This document shows positions 21,901 to 34,295 of a DNA stretch of 64,000 bases, in pieces (position 1 is the first letter of the stretch; each line of letters begins with the position of its first letter). Source of the stretch: Chaenocephalus aceratus (taxonomy: Eukaryota > Chordata > Actinopteri > Perciformes > Channichthyidae); the NCBI GenBank assembly GCA_023974075.1, contig CM043789.1:34860659-34924658 (forward strand). The letters run 5' to 3'. The notes below the pieces were generated by a model, which was not told the DNA's origin, did no database searches, and worked only from the letters and a program-made list of their open reading frames with translations. The position numbers were made by a program, and so were the translations under genes.

Positions 21901-24900
21901 TACAGCGAGCCGTTTGGTTGATGCAGAGCGGAGTGCACGTGCTGGGGTGTACGGTTTAACCATGTCCTGGATGTAGGAAGGGCCAGATCCATTCGCAGCA
22001 TGGTACGGAAGTACCATGTCTTGAAGTGGATTCTAGCAGTACCGCAAGCCATTGAAGGGAGCGGAGGAGCGGCGTGGTGTGGGAAAATGTAGGAAGGTTG
22101 AAGACCAGACGAGCCGCTGCATTCTGGATGAGCTGCAGAGGTCGGATGGCACATGCAGGTAGACCAGCCAGGAGGGAGTTGCAGTAGTCTAGGCGTGAGG
22201 TGACGAAAGCCTGGACCAGAACCTGCGTCGCTTTCTGGGTCAGCTGGGGACGTATCCTCCTGATGTTGTAAAGCGTGTATCTGCAGCAGCGGGTTGTAGC
22301 AGCTATGTTTGCAGTGAAGAACAGGTTGTTATCTAGGATCACGCCCAGATTCCTTGCAGTCTGAGTCGGGGAAACAACAGAGGTGCTGATGTTGATTGTT
22401 AGGTCAAGAGTGGGACAATCTTTTCCCGGAAGGAAAAGCAGTTCAGTTTTGTCAAGGTTGAGCTTGAGGTGATGAGCAGACATCCACTGAGAGATGTCAG
22501 CTAGACAAGCAGAGATGCGTGCGACGACCTGGGTCTCTGAGCGGGGAAAGGACAGGATTAATTGGGTGTCGTCAGCGTAGCAGTGGTATGAAAAACCATG
22601 CGGGCTAATGACAGATCCGAGCGAGTTTGTGTACAAGGAGAAGAGGAGGGGACCAAGAACAGAGCCCTGAGGGACCCCTGTAGTTAATATCTACACAATG
22701 AACGATTACATTATTTATAAGCGCACAGAACTGTTTGTAATAGCAAGCACTTGTTTATCTAGCGTCTCAAAGTGCACCAGATTGATGCAATATTCTTTAA
22801 AGTCTTTATATCTGAATATTTTTCTATTGCAATATATTTTCTGTTATTTCAGTTTTTACAAAGTTGTGCAGCCTTATTTCTTTTTATTAAATTATTTCAT
22901 TTCTTTTTTATTATTTTAGATGCATCAGGTAGGATCCGTATCTGGGACACCACCCAGAAGGAGCACCTGCTCAAGTACGAGTACACCCCGTTATCAGGCA
23001 AGGTCAAGGACATTGCATGGACCGAGGACAGCAAGAGGATCGCTGCTGTTGGGGACGGACGAGAGAAGTGAGTATGAGGATCTAATCTTATAATCTGAAT
23101 CACACTGCATCTGTTGGCATGACGCGGCTGGAGAAGCTCAGTGAGGAATTGGTTGTGTGTCGAATGCTTGGCGACGGCGTCAATGAAAAGTCACACTTGT
23201 ATTACATTAGTAATAGGCAATATAAAAAGATGATTAAAATAAGTGTGTTTTTGATTTTATTAAAAGACCTAACAGAGAAGCTAGTGTGTCACATGCCGTG
23301 TGCACATTGTGTTAACTAGAAGTCATGTGGTCTTCAGGGGGACAAGAATAAACATGGTCGAGAATAACTGCAACAATAGAATGCAGCTAAAACCAGGAAA
23401 CGAGTCAGCATTTTAGCACTTCTAGTTTTATGTCTTGAAGTTTTTGGTTGGATACCTGAAATGAGTCTAAATGATTTGAACTGTCTTTTTTGCCAAGACA
23501 AATCAAGTAAATACCCCAGTCTGAAAAATGTGACGCTCCTGCATATCTTTAAAGGCCTTTGCAAACAAGTGGCTATTAGACTACATTTTCATCCTCACGC
23601 TGTGCCTTAAGCACATTCATGTAGTTATTTTAAAACCTTGAATTTACAGTAACAGCGTTGTTACATGGGGTGGGTCCTGCCTAGAAAAGCAATAGGATGT
23701 ACTATACTGCAAGTAAAATAAGTATTTCTTTATATGTTCAAGACAACAGCAATTCTCACATCATTTTCCAGCTATCACACTGATTAATGCCCGCTGTCAG
23801 TTGTTTTCTTTCCAAGGTAGAGTCCATTGCACATGCCAAGGTGTTGTTTTTATGGATATTACAACCTGGAACAATAGTAAACTATGTTTGATCTCCTGTC
23901 GTAGATTTGGTGCCGTGTTCCTGTGGGACTCCGGCTCCTCAGTTGGGGAACTTTCCGGCCACGCCAAATTAATCAACAGCGTAACATTAAGCAGACACGC
24001 CCTTACCACCCACACACCCATACACCGACCCACCTACCACCACCCACCACCGCCTCGCCTTGGCCAGTGACGACACCTGCGGGTCCTTCTTCGAGGGCCC
24101 TCCCTTCAAGTTCAAGTTCACAATGCGCGTGAGTTTCAGAGATTAACAGTTGCTCTTTTTCCCCACTGAAGGCATTTAAAAAAAGAAATAGATTTGTTGC
24201 TAAATATATTAAAAGGCTTAATGTCTTTACCTGCGGGCTTAGTAGTAAGTCATTCTTCTGTGACTTTGAACCAGCGGGCCTTTTTTTTAAGGCCTGTTAG
24301 GCATCTCCAGTCTGTCACACCCTGCTGGTCTTTGAAAGTATGGCCTTGTTTTGTTTCCATATTACATAACCAACTTCCCCCATACATTCTTGGAGAGTGT
24401 GAGCGTTGTTCTTAAAGGAGGCCTTCCCTCTGGAAACACTCAATACAATTTTGAGCACCAATTGAATCCTTAAAATGTCCTTCTGGTCTTTTTTTTAGAG
24501 TTCAGTCTTGCAGTTGGTTTTCTTCATGGGCCATTATGTAACGCTAACCTCAAACTGTAAAACATGTCATACCATAGATATGCAACGCAAAATGAAATCT
24601 AGGCCTTTCTCAACCCTGATGGTCTGAAAGGAGGAAGGTCCCGGTATTTCTGTCATTAGGTGACGAGAACGATAAATGCATGCATTTGTTCCCGTTCCCA
24701 GTTTCACATATGTTATGCCTTTTTTTTTATTAGCTATGATGACATAATGAAAGTCTAAAATTGTGCCAAATAATAAAATATATGATGTTAACGATCTACT
24801 TTACACAATTTTCTAATGTTCTTCCCTTCTCTCTCATGGTTATGGCTTTAGGAGCACAGCCAGTTTGTCAACTGTGTGCGTTTCTCTCCTGATGGAAATC

Positions 24901-27900
24901 GGTTCGTAACAGCTGGAGCCGATGGCCAGGTGAGTACGATTACTATGTGTGACCATATGAAAGATTTTGCCAACATGATCTGTGTTTCTACTGCTTTGAT
25001 ATTAACTGATCTTGGGATGTCTCAACCTAATTGGGGTGTTGATCTTAATAAAAAGTCATTCTAATGTCCTCCTAATTTCCACAGATGTTCCTCTATGATG
25101 GAAAAGATGGTAATCTCATTAGCACACTGGGAGGAGAGAAGGCCCACAAAGGAGGAATCTATGCTGTGAGTTGTTTTTATGTTTAGAAATGACACTTAAT
25201 TATGTACTGGTTTGTTTTGCTGGATGGATTTAGTTCCTATCCTGACACTTAGTTCCTATCCTGACACTTTTTATTAACCAATTGTTTAGTCTGTGTTTTG
25301 ATGCACTCTGGCAAACTATTCCTTTTGTTAAGGTAGACATAAAAATCAAATCAACACATTACTTTGATTGTGAATAAGAAACTTGTCGGCACCCTGTCTG
25401 GCCCATGGGTCCTGTGAGTGAAGTACCACAGGTTTAGAGTGTGAACACAGACATTTCTTCTTGTGCTTCCTTCCTGGATTAAAGAAGCCTAATTTCGTCC
25501 TCAATTTACTGTTTTTTTTTTTAAATACTTCTTCATTTTTCCACATGGTGATGCTGTTGTTGCGTGAAACTGTATAGGTCACTTGAACACATTTTAAACT
25601 TTTTTTGTATTGATATCCTAACTTGTTCTCCCCCCCCCTCGCCCTGCTTTAAATCCTTCAGATCAGCTGGAGCCCCGACAGCTCCCAGCTGATCTCCGCC
25701 TCAGGGGACAAGACGGTGAAATTGTGGGATGTCGGAGCGGAAACGGCCGTCACCACCTTCAACCTGGGCTCTGATGTGACCGACCAGCAGCTGGGCTGCC
25801 TGTGGCAGAACGAGCACCTCCTCACCATCTCCCTGTCAGGGTACATCAACTACCTGGACAAGAACAACCCGGACCGGACCATCCGCACCGTCAAGGTCGG
25901 ACTCTGTTCCTGGATATTATCATAAAACTTGAGTTGCTGAAAACCTGTTTATATTATGAATGAATAATCAGACTATGCACATATATGTTTATTTGTGATG
26001 ATAGTTTTGGCTTCTGCTAATTATACTGAGTTTATCAAAATGTACCAATATATTACATAATCTTCCACTAGAGCAGAGACTAGAAGCTTCTGACTGGTTT
26101 ACACATTTTATAGAAATGGTGAGAGATGTTTCTTTAAACCCATCGCCTTTTTAAAATGTCAGCGTGGACTGACCCAGCCTTAAGACTAGATTTGATCAAC
26201 TAACATGGATTAAGTGTCTTAAGTAGGACAGAAAATGCCTGTCACTGTAAATCAGGTTTTAACAGACGCATCATGTGCTGCCAAATCTCATGTGTGGGGC
26301 GGGCTATTATTCTACATGAACTGTTCTTATGTGCCATTTCAGTACATCTAAATAAAATTGACTTGCTCATCCTACAGGGTCACAGCAAATCCATCCAATG
26401 TGTGACGGTTCACAAAAAAGACGGGCGACCTCACATCTACTCTGGGAGTCACGATGGACACATCAATATCCTTTTCACACACTCTGGCCAATAAGTCAAA
26501 GAAAGTTAGAGCTCCTTTGGTAGCTATAGCAATTTTACTTAATATGTTAATTGTTCATCATGTAAATGACATTAAAAAAACATTATTAATCCCAGCTAAC
26601 TACAGATATTTGCCTTTTTTAAGATGTTTTTTTTCCAAAAAACTTTGAGAAATGAGAAACTGATTCTATCCATGATTTTGACCAATTTGCAATTCTGATA
26701 GTTGATGTTTCAGAAAAGACTAGGCAGCTAATAGTCATTTAGCACACGTTAAAGCAATGACTGTAATATTGAAGGTCTTGAAGCCCAAGAAATGTCCGTG
26801 AAATAGTTTTTTTTTGCTTAATAGGTGCAATGCATTTAAGAGAAGAAGCTCGGTGTGGCTACTGACCTGTGATGTATCAGTTTCTATCGTTTTCCCCTTA
26901 ACCAATGCCTCACATTACTGGGATGCTGAAACTGGGGAGAACGACTGCTTCTCAGGGAAGGGCCACAGCAACCAGGTGAGCCAGATGGTGACCAACGATT
27001 CCAGCGAGCTGGTGACGTGCAGCATGGACGACACGCTGCGCTACACCAACATCAACAAGACGGAGTACAGGTACTAGGAGTCTTTGTACAGATAACAACT
27101 ATGATGAGATGAGCTTAGTGGGGATTGTAATGATGACCTGTGTTTTGTCCGTTAATGCTAATGGCAGTCGGTCTTATTGCTTAGTGTTCTCACATGTCGA
27201 ACATTAGATTAGACATTAGATAGAGATTCCCTTAGGAGAAATTTGTCTTGGCCATCGAAATAATAAACATGAAACATTTAGGACAATCAGTCATAGATAC
27301 AGAACAGAGATCACATGGCAAAGAAACAAACAAGAAACATACAGGGACAGAACTTTCCCTATTGCACATACGCAAATCAAATATTGCACTTTCCTTATTG
27401 CATTCATACATAATTAAATATTGTACATTTAACCTTCTCGATTGCACATACTGCACTGTAAACATTGCACCTCCTAACAACTCCTAACGCAGCATAATCA
27501 CAATTGTTTCTGACTGTTCAGCAGCTTGATTGACAGCGGAACAAAGGAAAACTTATACATGTTAAATTTACAGTTTGGTAATCTATACCTTCTGCCCTCG
27601 ACCCCAAGCTCTACAGGATGTGTTTGGGGTCGCATGTGATTTTACGGCCTTGCTTTCTCACTATCTCCTGAAGAGAGGATGGTGGAAGCATGCCAATTAC
27701 TTTTTCCAGCCCCTTTTTATCAAAGTCTGGAGTTGTGATTTAGATTCAACTGACAAGTTACCAAACCATGTTGTGATGCCATAACGAATAATAGACTCAA
27801 TTGCTGCCCTGTAGAACATTAGCATGATACATGTATCCACTCCATGAACCTACGCAGAAAATACAGGCGCTGGCTTATCTTTGAGCATACCTGATCCACC

Positions 27901-30900
27901 TGATGGGCCCAGCCTAACTGAGCATCAAAATAAACCCTAAATATTTCAAACGTGTAACCTGCTCAACTCCCTCCCTGTTGATAAGGACGGGGCTGTGATC
28001 GCCTGCTGACTTGGGGTCAAAGATCATTTCCTTTGTTTGTTTAACATGTAACACCAGGTTGAGCGCCTCACACCACTTCACGACCTCTGCAATCTCAAGT
28101 TTATACATAGAAATGTCTGAGTCTCTAATCAGTAGACTAAGTATGGCTGTGTCATCAGAAAACGTTATAATGTGGTTGTGTGTGTGCTGACTCCTAGACT
28201 CATGTGTGTCAGGGAGGGTCGAGTTTACTTTCACCTGCTGCCGTCTTTCAGTTGGGAAGGAGTGATGCCATCTGGTTCAGTAAGGGTTCACATCCATCTG
28301 TTTGAGCTTTTTTAACATCATTTGGGGAAGAATAGTATTAAAAGCTGAGCTGAAGTCCATGAACATTAATCTAGTATAAGCTGAAGGGTTTTCCAGGTGT
28401 TTTAAAATAAAGTGAGTTGTAGAGGTCAGAGCATCATCTGTACCTACCATCGCTGCACGCAAACTGGTAGGGGTCCAAGAGGTGTTGCACCTCAGTTCGC
28501 AAGTTCCCTACAATAATCCGTTCTAGTGACTTCATAACTATTGAGGTCAAAGCCACTGGTCTGAAGTCCTTGTCATGTGGGCATGTTTTTTTTGCAAATT
28601 GGTATGATGACAGCGTTCTTCCATATTTGAGGGATGCTTCCCGTGTCAGCACGGAACATCATTATAAGCATCCCCTGATATAGTTACTTGAGAATCTTTC
28701 ATACATGTATGCGTAGGACATGTATTTATACACATTTCTTTGCAATACTGTCAATTCCAAAAGCAATGCAGCAAAGTAAATGTTTTCGTATCAGGTGAAG
28801 GGGAAATGAAAGTTCTACACATAAGCTGATACTTGAAATGGATGTAGATGCTTTTACATCGCAATTCTACCTGCCTCCGGGTGACGACCTCTTCTTTCAG
28901 CCTAGACTTATACACGATCTGTTCTGTCTACCAGAGAGAATGCTAAGGGACATCCAAACGACAACAAAAACGTTGGAACTCTACTCTCTCGGATGTGGCA
29001 AAACAAATAGGTTAGATAAGTGATCAGCGAAAGCTGCCTAACCATGTTCACGGTTTATCAACTAGGAGACAAATCTGCCTTTTTTTTGAAGATGAAAACC
29101 AACAGATGGAAAACATGTTATAAACGTATCCACTGTGCCCTTCTTTTGAAACGAATGCAGTGTGTCCTGTGTTGTAGTTAGATCTCAGTAAAACAACACC
29201 GACGGCTTGAGGGAGAAAAGTAATCTGCCTCTCTTGGACCTCAAAAATGACTTTCAGAAATTGATCATTTATCCACCTCCTTAATGCCTAGTTATCTTAT
29301 CCATACCCTATCTTGTGGTTTCAGTGCCTCTGATGTGGTGAGATGGATTTCCAACCTAAAAGTGTGTCTGGCGCAGCAGGAGGGCTTTCTCTGGCCGTCT
29401 GCATTGGACAGGTAATGGTTTCCTCTCATCATCATTTGCATTTCATTTACCTCCCACAACCATTTGAAGTGTCCTTATGTCTCCTATTTTCTAGGTTGTC
29501 TTGCTGAAGAATAAGAAGAAAGTCTTCACAATGGACAATCTGGACTACGAAGCAGAGGTTGGCGCCCTCCACCCGGGGGGGTCCACTGCAGCCGTGGGGG
29601 GAGCAGTAAGTGCAAAAACACACATCATCTGTCCAACATGAGTTCAGTCAGCTTTACTTCGTCTGAGGAAGTACTGTTGAGTTCAGGGGAAGATATAGCC
29701 TCAGCGTGTGTCGCCCCCCCCCCACAGCTTGGTGAGATTAGATTTAAGATTAATTTCCTCTTTCTCCCCCTCAGGATGGGAAGGTCCGTCTGTACTCCGT
29801 TCAGGGCAACACTCTGAAGGACGAGGGGAAAACCATCGAGCTCTCAGGAGCGATCACCGACATGGCCTACTCTAACGACGGGGCCTATCTGGCTCTCATA
29901 GATGATAAGAAAGTCACCTCCGTTTTCACCGTGGCTGACGACTACTCGGTAATTATCTGTGACAGGACATTCTTCACTATCGACAGCAAAACCTTTGAAA
30001 CTGTGCTGGATTAATATCTTATTAATTCTAATACACCACGTTTTTTTTTTCATTTACATGTTATGTATTGTAGTACAATGTGCACAATTGATTTATTATT
30101 CTATTTTTTTATTTTATGTTTGATTGGACATTTTACTTTTGTTTATATAAAAAGCATTTTCTTACTTATGTTTAAATACATATTTGTATTCGTCATTTTG
30201 TCTTTAAATGTTATTTAATTATTCAATGTAGTCATTAAACCCAATTCCCTCCAGGATTAATCGTAGTCTGATTGATAAATATGCAGTAGTTGTGAATGAT
30301 TCACTATCCAGTGTTTTTAGTCCTTTTGTTTATTTTTCTAAATATTTTTTACTCTTCTCTTTTTTCTTTCTTTTTTCCACCAGGTCAAAAATAACTTTTA
30401 CGGACACCACGCCAAACCTGTGACTCTGGCCTGGTCACCTGACAACGAGCACTTTGCCACCGGTGGGATGGACATGATGGTGTTTATCTGGACGGTTTCC
30501 GATCCAGACAAGAGGATTAAGGTCCCAGGTAGGCCAAACACGTGCACGCAGACATGCACTGCTCCATCTGGGGGATAAACCCTTAAAAAGATGCAAAGGC
30601 AACAGGAGATCTCCAGCTGAGATAGTTATGCTTTTAGAGCATGTAGCTATTGGCTTTATGGATGAAATAAAGGCTTAAGATTGTAATCCTGTTACTGGTG
30701 GAAAATAATCCAAGTGTGGTTTAATACTCGACAAACACAGCTTTAATAGCTACAGAGTGTCAGAAACAAAACGATGCAGTGCAGTGGAGCCAAACACGCC
30801 TAGTTTTGATGAATGAGTCATTCAAAGCATACAGTGATTTGGTTCATGCAATTAGTTTTGCATTGAAAGATTGCTCGTTGTTCCATTACTCCCTTTCACA

Positions 30901-31719
30901 TTTCAAAGTGCAAAGAAAATATTAACATTACCTATAAATGCTTTCACAGTTTTTAATGTGATGTAGCAGCAGTACAAATGTTTACTGCTGCATAGCGTTG
31001 ACTAACACAGTTTGTAGTGAGGCTGTTGTCTATTTGGTCATATTACTCATTTTCCCTGCTTTAAAGGGGACCCATCATGCAAAATGCACTCGCAAAGTGT
31101 CAGAAAACAAAACCCTCTCTCTTTTCCTCTGTACCCAAATCTCAGAAAGTTGCCATCAGAAACAATGCGGGTTTTGGATGTAATATGGTCTTTGTTTACA
31201 TTAGCAAGCATCGCTAACACGCAGAGCTAACCTGTACTGGAGAGAGTATGTGTAAAAAAGCAGGAAATAAAAAAGGTACTCGCCTTGTGGTAAACCCGCA
31301 AGAGAAAAAGCATTTGCGCTCCATACTGTTTCAGATATAATCCTTGATGTGGTTTGGAACATGATATGGCATTTAATCACGGCAGCATTTAGCTCTATCT
31401 CCGGTAGAATTCTGAGCCAAGGACCCAACATCTGCGTTTCTCCATCATGCCTGAAACAGAGGGATTTCTAAAATGCATGATCTGTTTGGTATTTTGAGCG
31501 AAACACATCATAGACATGTTTTTAATATATCTTTATATATCTGAGACCTTAATGCCTAGAAATAGCATAATGGGAGCCATTTAAGACGTGTTTGTTACCT
31601 CCTTGTCTGCAGACACCCACCGGTTGCACCACGTCAGCGGCCTGGCCTGGGTGGACGAGCACACTCTGGTCACCACCTCCCACGATGCCAGCATCAAGCA
31701 GTGGACTATCAAATACTGA
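18931..31719 (+). CDS. wdr1: WD repeat-containing protein 1 (AIP1)
   Basis: Cytoplasmic actin-interacting protein 1, which helps ADF/cofilin disassemble actin filaments; the family folds as two seven-bladed beta-propellers. Coding exons: 18,931-18,946; 20,134-20,255; 21,296-21,386; 22,920-23,067; 23,905-24,128; 24,852-24,929; 25,085-25,165; 25,662-25,895; 26,378-26,465; 26,914-27,070; 29,325-29,411; 29,495-29,605; 29,775-29,948; 30,384-30,528; 31,613-31,719. Start MPYEL; landmarks are [60 protein letters not shown] and the final SIKQWTIKY. All splice phases agree and the reconstructed length is 606 aa, the usual family size. Intron 9 is U12-type. As written, the frame breaks in exon 5 (base missing near 23,984 and a 44-base insertion at 24,007-24,050) and in exon 11 (base missing near 29,340). 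Introns 3 and 10 hold antisense LINEs. A small tandem duplication (2 x 19 bp) sits at 25,230-25,268. Confidence 0.95.
21527..22684 (-). mobile_element. L2-type LINE, 5'-truncated, in wdr1 intron 3
   Basis: Antisense to wdr1. Read on the minus strand it starts inside the reverse transcriptase at [13 protein letters not shown], then has the catalytic YADDTQL box, followed by [20 protein letters not shown] and [15 protein letters not shown]. It ends with the L2-type tail containing ataaaagcgtcagctaaatg. A frameshift near 22,030-22,060 splits the ORF. 5' truncation is the usual outcome of target-primed reverse transcription. It is closely related to the LINE at 59,040-62,165. Confidence 0.9.
24007..24050 (+). 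other. wdr1: 44-bp C/A-rich insertion in wdr1 exon 5
   Basis: Between the codons for KQTRPY and RLALASDD there are 44 bases of ccac/accc-like simple sequence that no WDR1 protein needs. It contains no GT, so it cannot be a GT-AG intron. With the base missing near 23,984, the net effect is a frameshift and an early stop (TGA near 24,069). It may be replication slippage, an assembly artefact or a true null allele. Confidence 0.7.
25230..25268 (+). repeat. 2 x 19-bp tandem duplication in wdr1 intron 7
   Basis: The unit around agttcctatcctgacact is repeated directly once. It is intronic, with no other feature. Confidence 0.7.
26466..26913 (+). other. wdr1: U12-type AT-AC intron (wdr1 intron 9)
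   Basis: No GT donor fits the exon 9/10 junction. Instead the intron begins ATATCCTTTT, the canonical U12 5' splice site, and ends CCTCAC. A branch-site match CCCCTTAAC (26,894-26,902) lies about 12 bases before the AC end, the spacing required by the minor spliceosome. Joining these ends restores HINYWDAETG in frame. Removal therefore requires the U11/U12 machinery. Confidence 0.92.
27180..28660 (-). mobile_element. CR1/jockey-like LINE fragment in wdr1 intron 10
   Basis: Minus-strand pieces of a reverse transcriptase in several frames: [19 protein letters not shown] (28,434-28,652), [16 protein letters not shown] (28,277-28,462) and [13 protein letters not shown] (27,914-28,234), with a variant catalytic box F-S-D-D instead of Y-A-D-D. 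The 3' part contains repeated ttgcac units typical of a LINE 3' UTR. It is broken by several frameshifts and is inactive. The left limit is approximate. Confidence 0.8.
31065..31580. mobile_element. TTAA-flanked MITE in wdr1 last intron
   Basis: Starts AGGGGACCCATCATGC and ends gcataatgggagccat, with TTAA on both sides (31,061-31,064; 31,581-31,584). It is the same family as 3,368-3,801, is non-coding, and lies just upstream of wdr1 exon 15. Confidence 0.75.
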
Positions 31720-32490
31720 GCTGCAAGCCTCCTCTTCTCCAGGGACAAGGACTACTGTAGAATTCAATCGTTCCTTTGACTCTTCTTCTTTTCTTTTTTA
31801 CTGTATTTTCACTATCTCTCTACAGTGTTCTGTAAACATGAATTGTAAATGATAATGGATGGGGAAAGCTCCCATAGCAATGATCCAAGCTACGTCTCTT
31901 TGATGCGAATAACCTCGACTTGCGCAGAGACAGATTGTTGAAATACACAATTGTAACCATGAGTGCTTTTACATCTTTGAGCTTTGTGGACCCACAATAA
32001 TATTTGTAAGCTCAACATTCCATAGGTAATAGCTTTCACTCAGTTTGACCTGAAATCCTTGTCTGTGGTTGATCTCAGTGCATCTAACTAACTGTATGGA
32101 TGAACTAAAAGCGAGATTTTCTTTTGTTTTTTTAATCTACAAAAGATGAAATGAATGCTTTTTGGTTCCTGTATTGAGAAGTATCTGATGCTAACTGTAG
32201 TTTACTGTCACTTTTAATTTTCAAGGTTTAAAGGGGTGTTGTTGCTTTGTCATAGATTTCAAAACTTGTTATGTTTCACAACTCTTCCTGTTGGACTGGG
32301 GAGTAATAATGGGAACTCAAAGATCAAAGTGTGGATTGAATCGATATGCTGTCTGTTCAGTTGAAGGTAGTGTGTTGTTGCTGTGTTTTTATTTGGGCCC
32401 ACTATGCTTGTCGCACTTACTTTTTGTTCCCATGTCTTTATGCATCCACTCTCAAGGTGGAATTGATTCATTAATAATAAAAAATAAACT
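31720..32490 (+). other. wdr1: wdr1 3' UTR
   Basis: AT-rich sequence after the stop codon with no TE signature. It probably ends at the AATAAA at 32,483-32,488. Confidence 0.6.
32483..32488 (+). terminator. wdr1: wdr1 poly(A) signal
   Basis: AATAAA about 765 bases after the stop codon, preceded by an aataataaaa stretch and followed by T/GT-rich sequence. It is the most plausible cleavage signal for the wdr1 transcript. Confidence 0.6.
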
Positions 32491-32815
32491 TTATATGCAT
32501 TTTCCTTTTCCCGCTGTTTTGCAGTTTTTCTACTTCTCGAACACGTTTATGCGCAGGTGTTTTGTGGGAGTCTTTATTATGATTGCAGGGCGTTCGAGCT
32601 CACATATTAGATCCTAGTGGGGTGCGGAGACGTTGAGGAGCAGGTGAGAAAACCTCAGTTTCTCTCATGTAAGTTACCTATTTTGTTATTTAAAAGGTTA
32701 ATCAGTGTCTCAATGTTTACTATCTCTGTGTTGTAACCTGTCCGAAGCAGAGCTCAGAATGGTTCTTAACTTGTCTTTCTTTATTGTGATACAGTCTCAA
32801 TCTTATACAGATACT

Positions 32816-32895
32816 GTAAATAATCAGAATCGGTTTTATTACCGATACACATACGAGGAATTGATTTCGCATATGTGGTGCGTACAAAGAAGAAT
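32816..32895 (-). repeat. Common fish LINE-tail-like repeat
   Basis: The sequence aatcagaatcggttttatta followed by acacatacgaggaatt resembles a very common fish repeat end. It is short and diverged. Confidence 0.4.
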
Positions 32896-32931
32896 ATATA
32901 CCAAAATAGTACAGCTATTTTCATGTGTGCG

Positions 32932-33110
32932 CAGTGGTGGAGGAAGACTTCAGTTATTTTATTAAAGGTGGCAAAACGGCAGTGTTCCATTTAATAAAAA
33001 AAAAAAAGTACATTTAAAATGAGATTGTGTAAAAGTACATATTTATACTTTCAACGTAACAGAAGTAAAGTTACTCATGCTGTATTTCACCTTTAAAAAA
33101 ACACATGTAT
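32932..33110 (+). mobile_element. hAT MITE fragment, 'acttgagtaaa' family
   Basis: Begins CAGTGGTGGAGG and contains aaagtacat and gtaaagttact motifs. The right end is lost. Confidence 0.5.
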
Positions 33111-33439
33111 TCACTGGATTAGAAGTAGTAATGTTGTATCACTCTTAGTGCTGCATTTCATTCTTCTTACTGTATTTTATAAGTTATCTTTTTTTTTTAC
33201 ACAATACTGGGAGGTTTGCTTCCACCCACACACACATTTAAGTTTTCATCGAGTCATGTCTTCAATGAGATGAGCAAGAGGACTTTGCTAAAGTAATGTA
33301 AAAGCTGGCTGCAGCGTCAATTTACAACATTCATGCAGACACTACCATACAAGTGGAGTGATAAATGTTCACACACACACTTTCACATAACATATTTAGA
33401 GACATCTCACACACTGTTGGCCTTACGTTAGCCTTATCT

Positions 33440-34132
33440 GTGCCACTTTACAATAAGACTACCCTTATAAAGGGTTTACAAATAGTTTTCATTGATTAAT
33501 TAGATTGTGAACACTTTATAAATCCTTGATAAGCTTTTATAAGACATGAGATAAACAGGGCAACTGTGACCGGTTGCTTGCCAAATAGTGAGCCCACATT
33601 TATCTGTACTGCTAAGCCTTATTAGAAACGGTAGTAACTCATTAATAAATGGGAATGTGTTTTACACTTTACAACAAGGCTCCCTTTTGGCAGTTATAAA
33701 TGTTAGTAACTGGTAAATAAATTTCATAAAGAGATGCCAAGAAACATCAAGATGGAAGGGGGGGGGGGGCGGAATCAACTCCGTGAACAACAGATGCCAA
33801 GGATGCTGGCTGATGAAGAAGACGAAGTAAGCTAAGTAGCCACTATAAGGCTTAGTCATCTTGCCAAATAGTGAGCCCACATGTATCTGTACTGCTAAGT
33901 CTTATATTGGCTACTTAGCTTACTTCGTCCACTTCATCAGCCAGCGTCCTTGGTATAATGTTGCTCACTGAGTTGATTCTCGCTAAGTACTCAATATAAG
34001 GCTTAGTCATCTTGCCAAATAGTGAGCCTGTGTTGATGTATGAAAACTGTTAGAACTGGTTTGTAAATTGTTCTTAATGATTAATAAAGTGTTTACAACA
34101 TAATTAATATCGTCTTATTGTAAAGTGGTACC
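33440..34132. mobile_element. DNA transposon MITE, 9-bp target duplication
   Basis: Terminal inverted repeats contain CCACTTTACAATAAGAC at the left and gtcttattgtaaagtgg at the right. Flanks share gccttatct (33,431-33,439; 34,133-34,141), a 9-bp duplication. Inside, ttgccaaatagtgagcc occurs three times (about 33,570, 33,862 and 34,012). It is non-coding. Confidence 0.75.
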
Positions 34133-34295
34133 GCCTTATCTCTTGCTCACCATTGTGTACACGGATCTCCTTGTGTCTTTCCCTTCCCGTAGTGTAAATT
34201 ATGTAATTAAGAGTATGTGTGGGTGTGAGTAGAGATAGAAGTTGCTTGACATCCTCCTCGGTCCATTTTCTTTATATTTATAAACAGTTTTACTT

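Noticed and set aside
23801..24132. His/Pro/Thr-rich open frames near 24 kb
   Set aside because: They are wdr1 exon 5 read through the CA-rich insertion, not independent genes.
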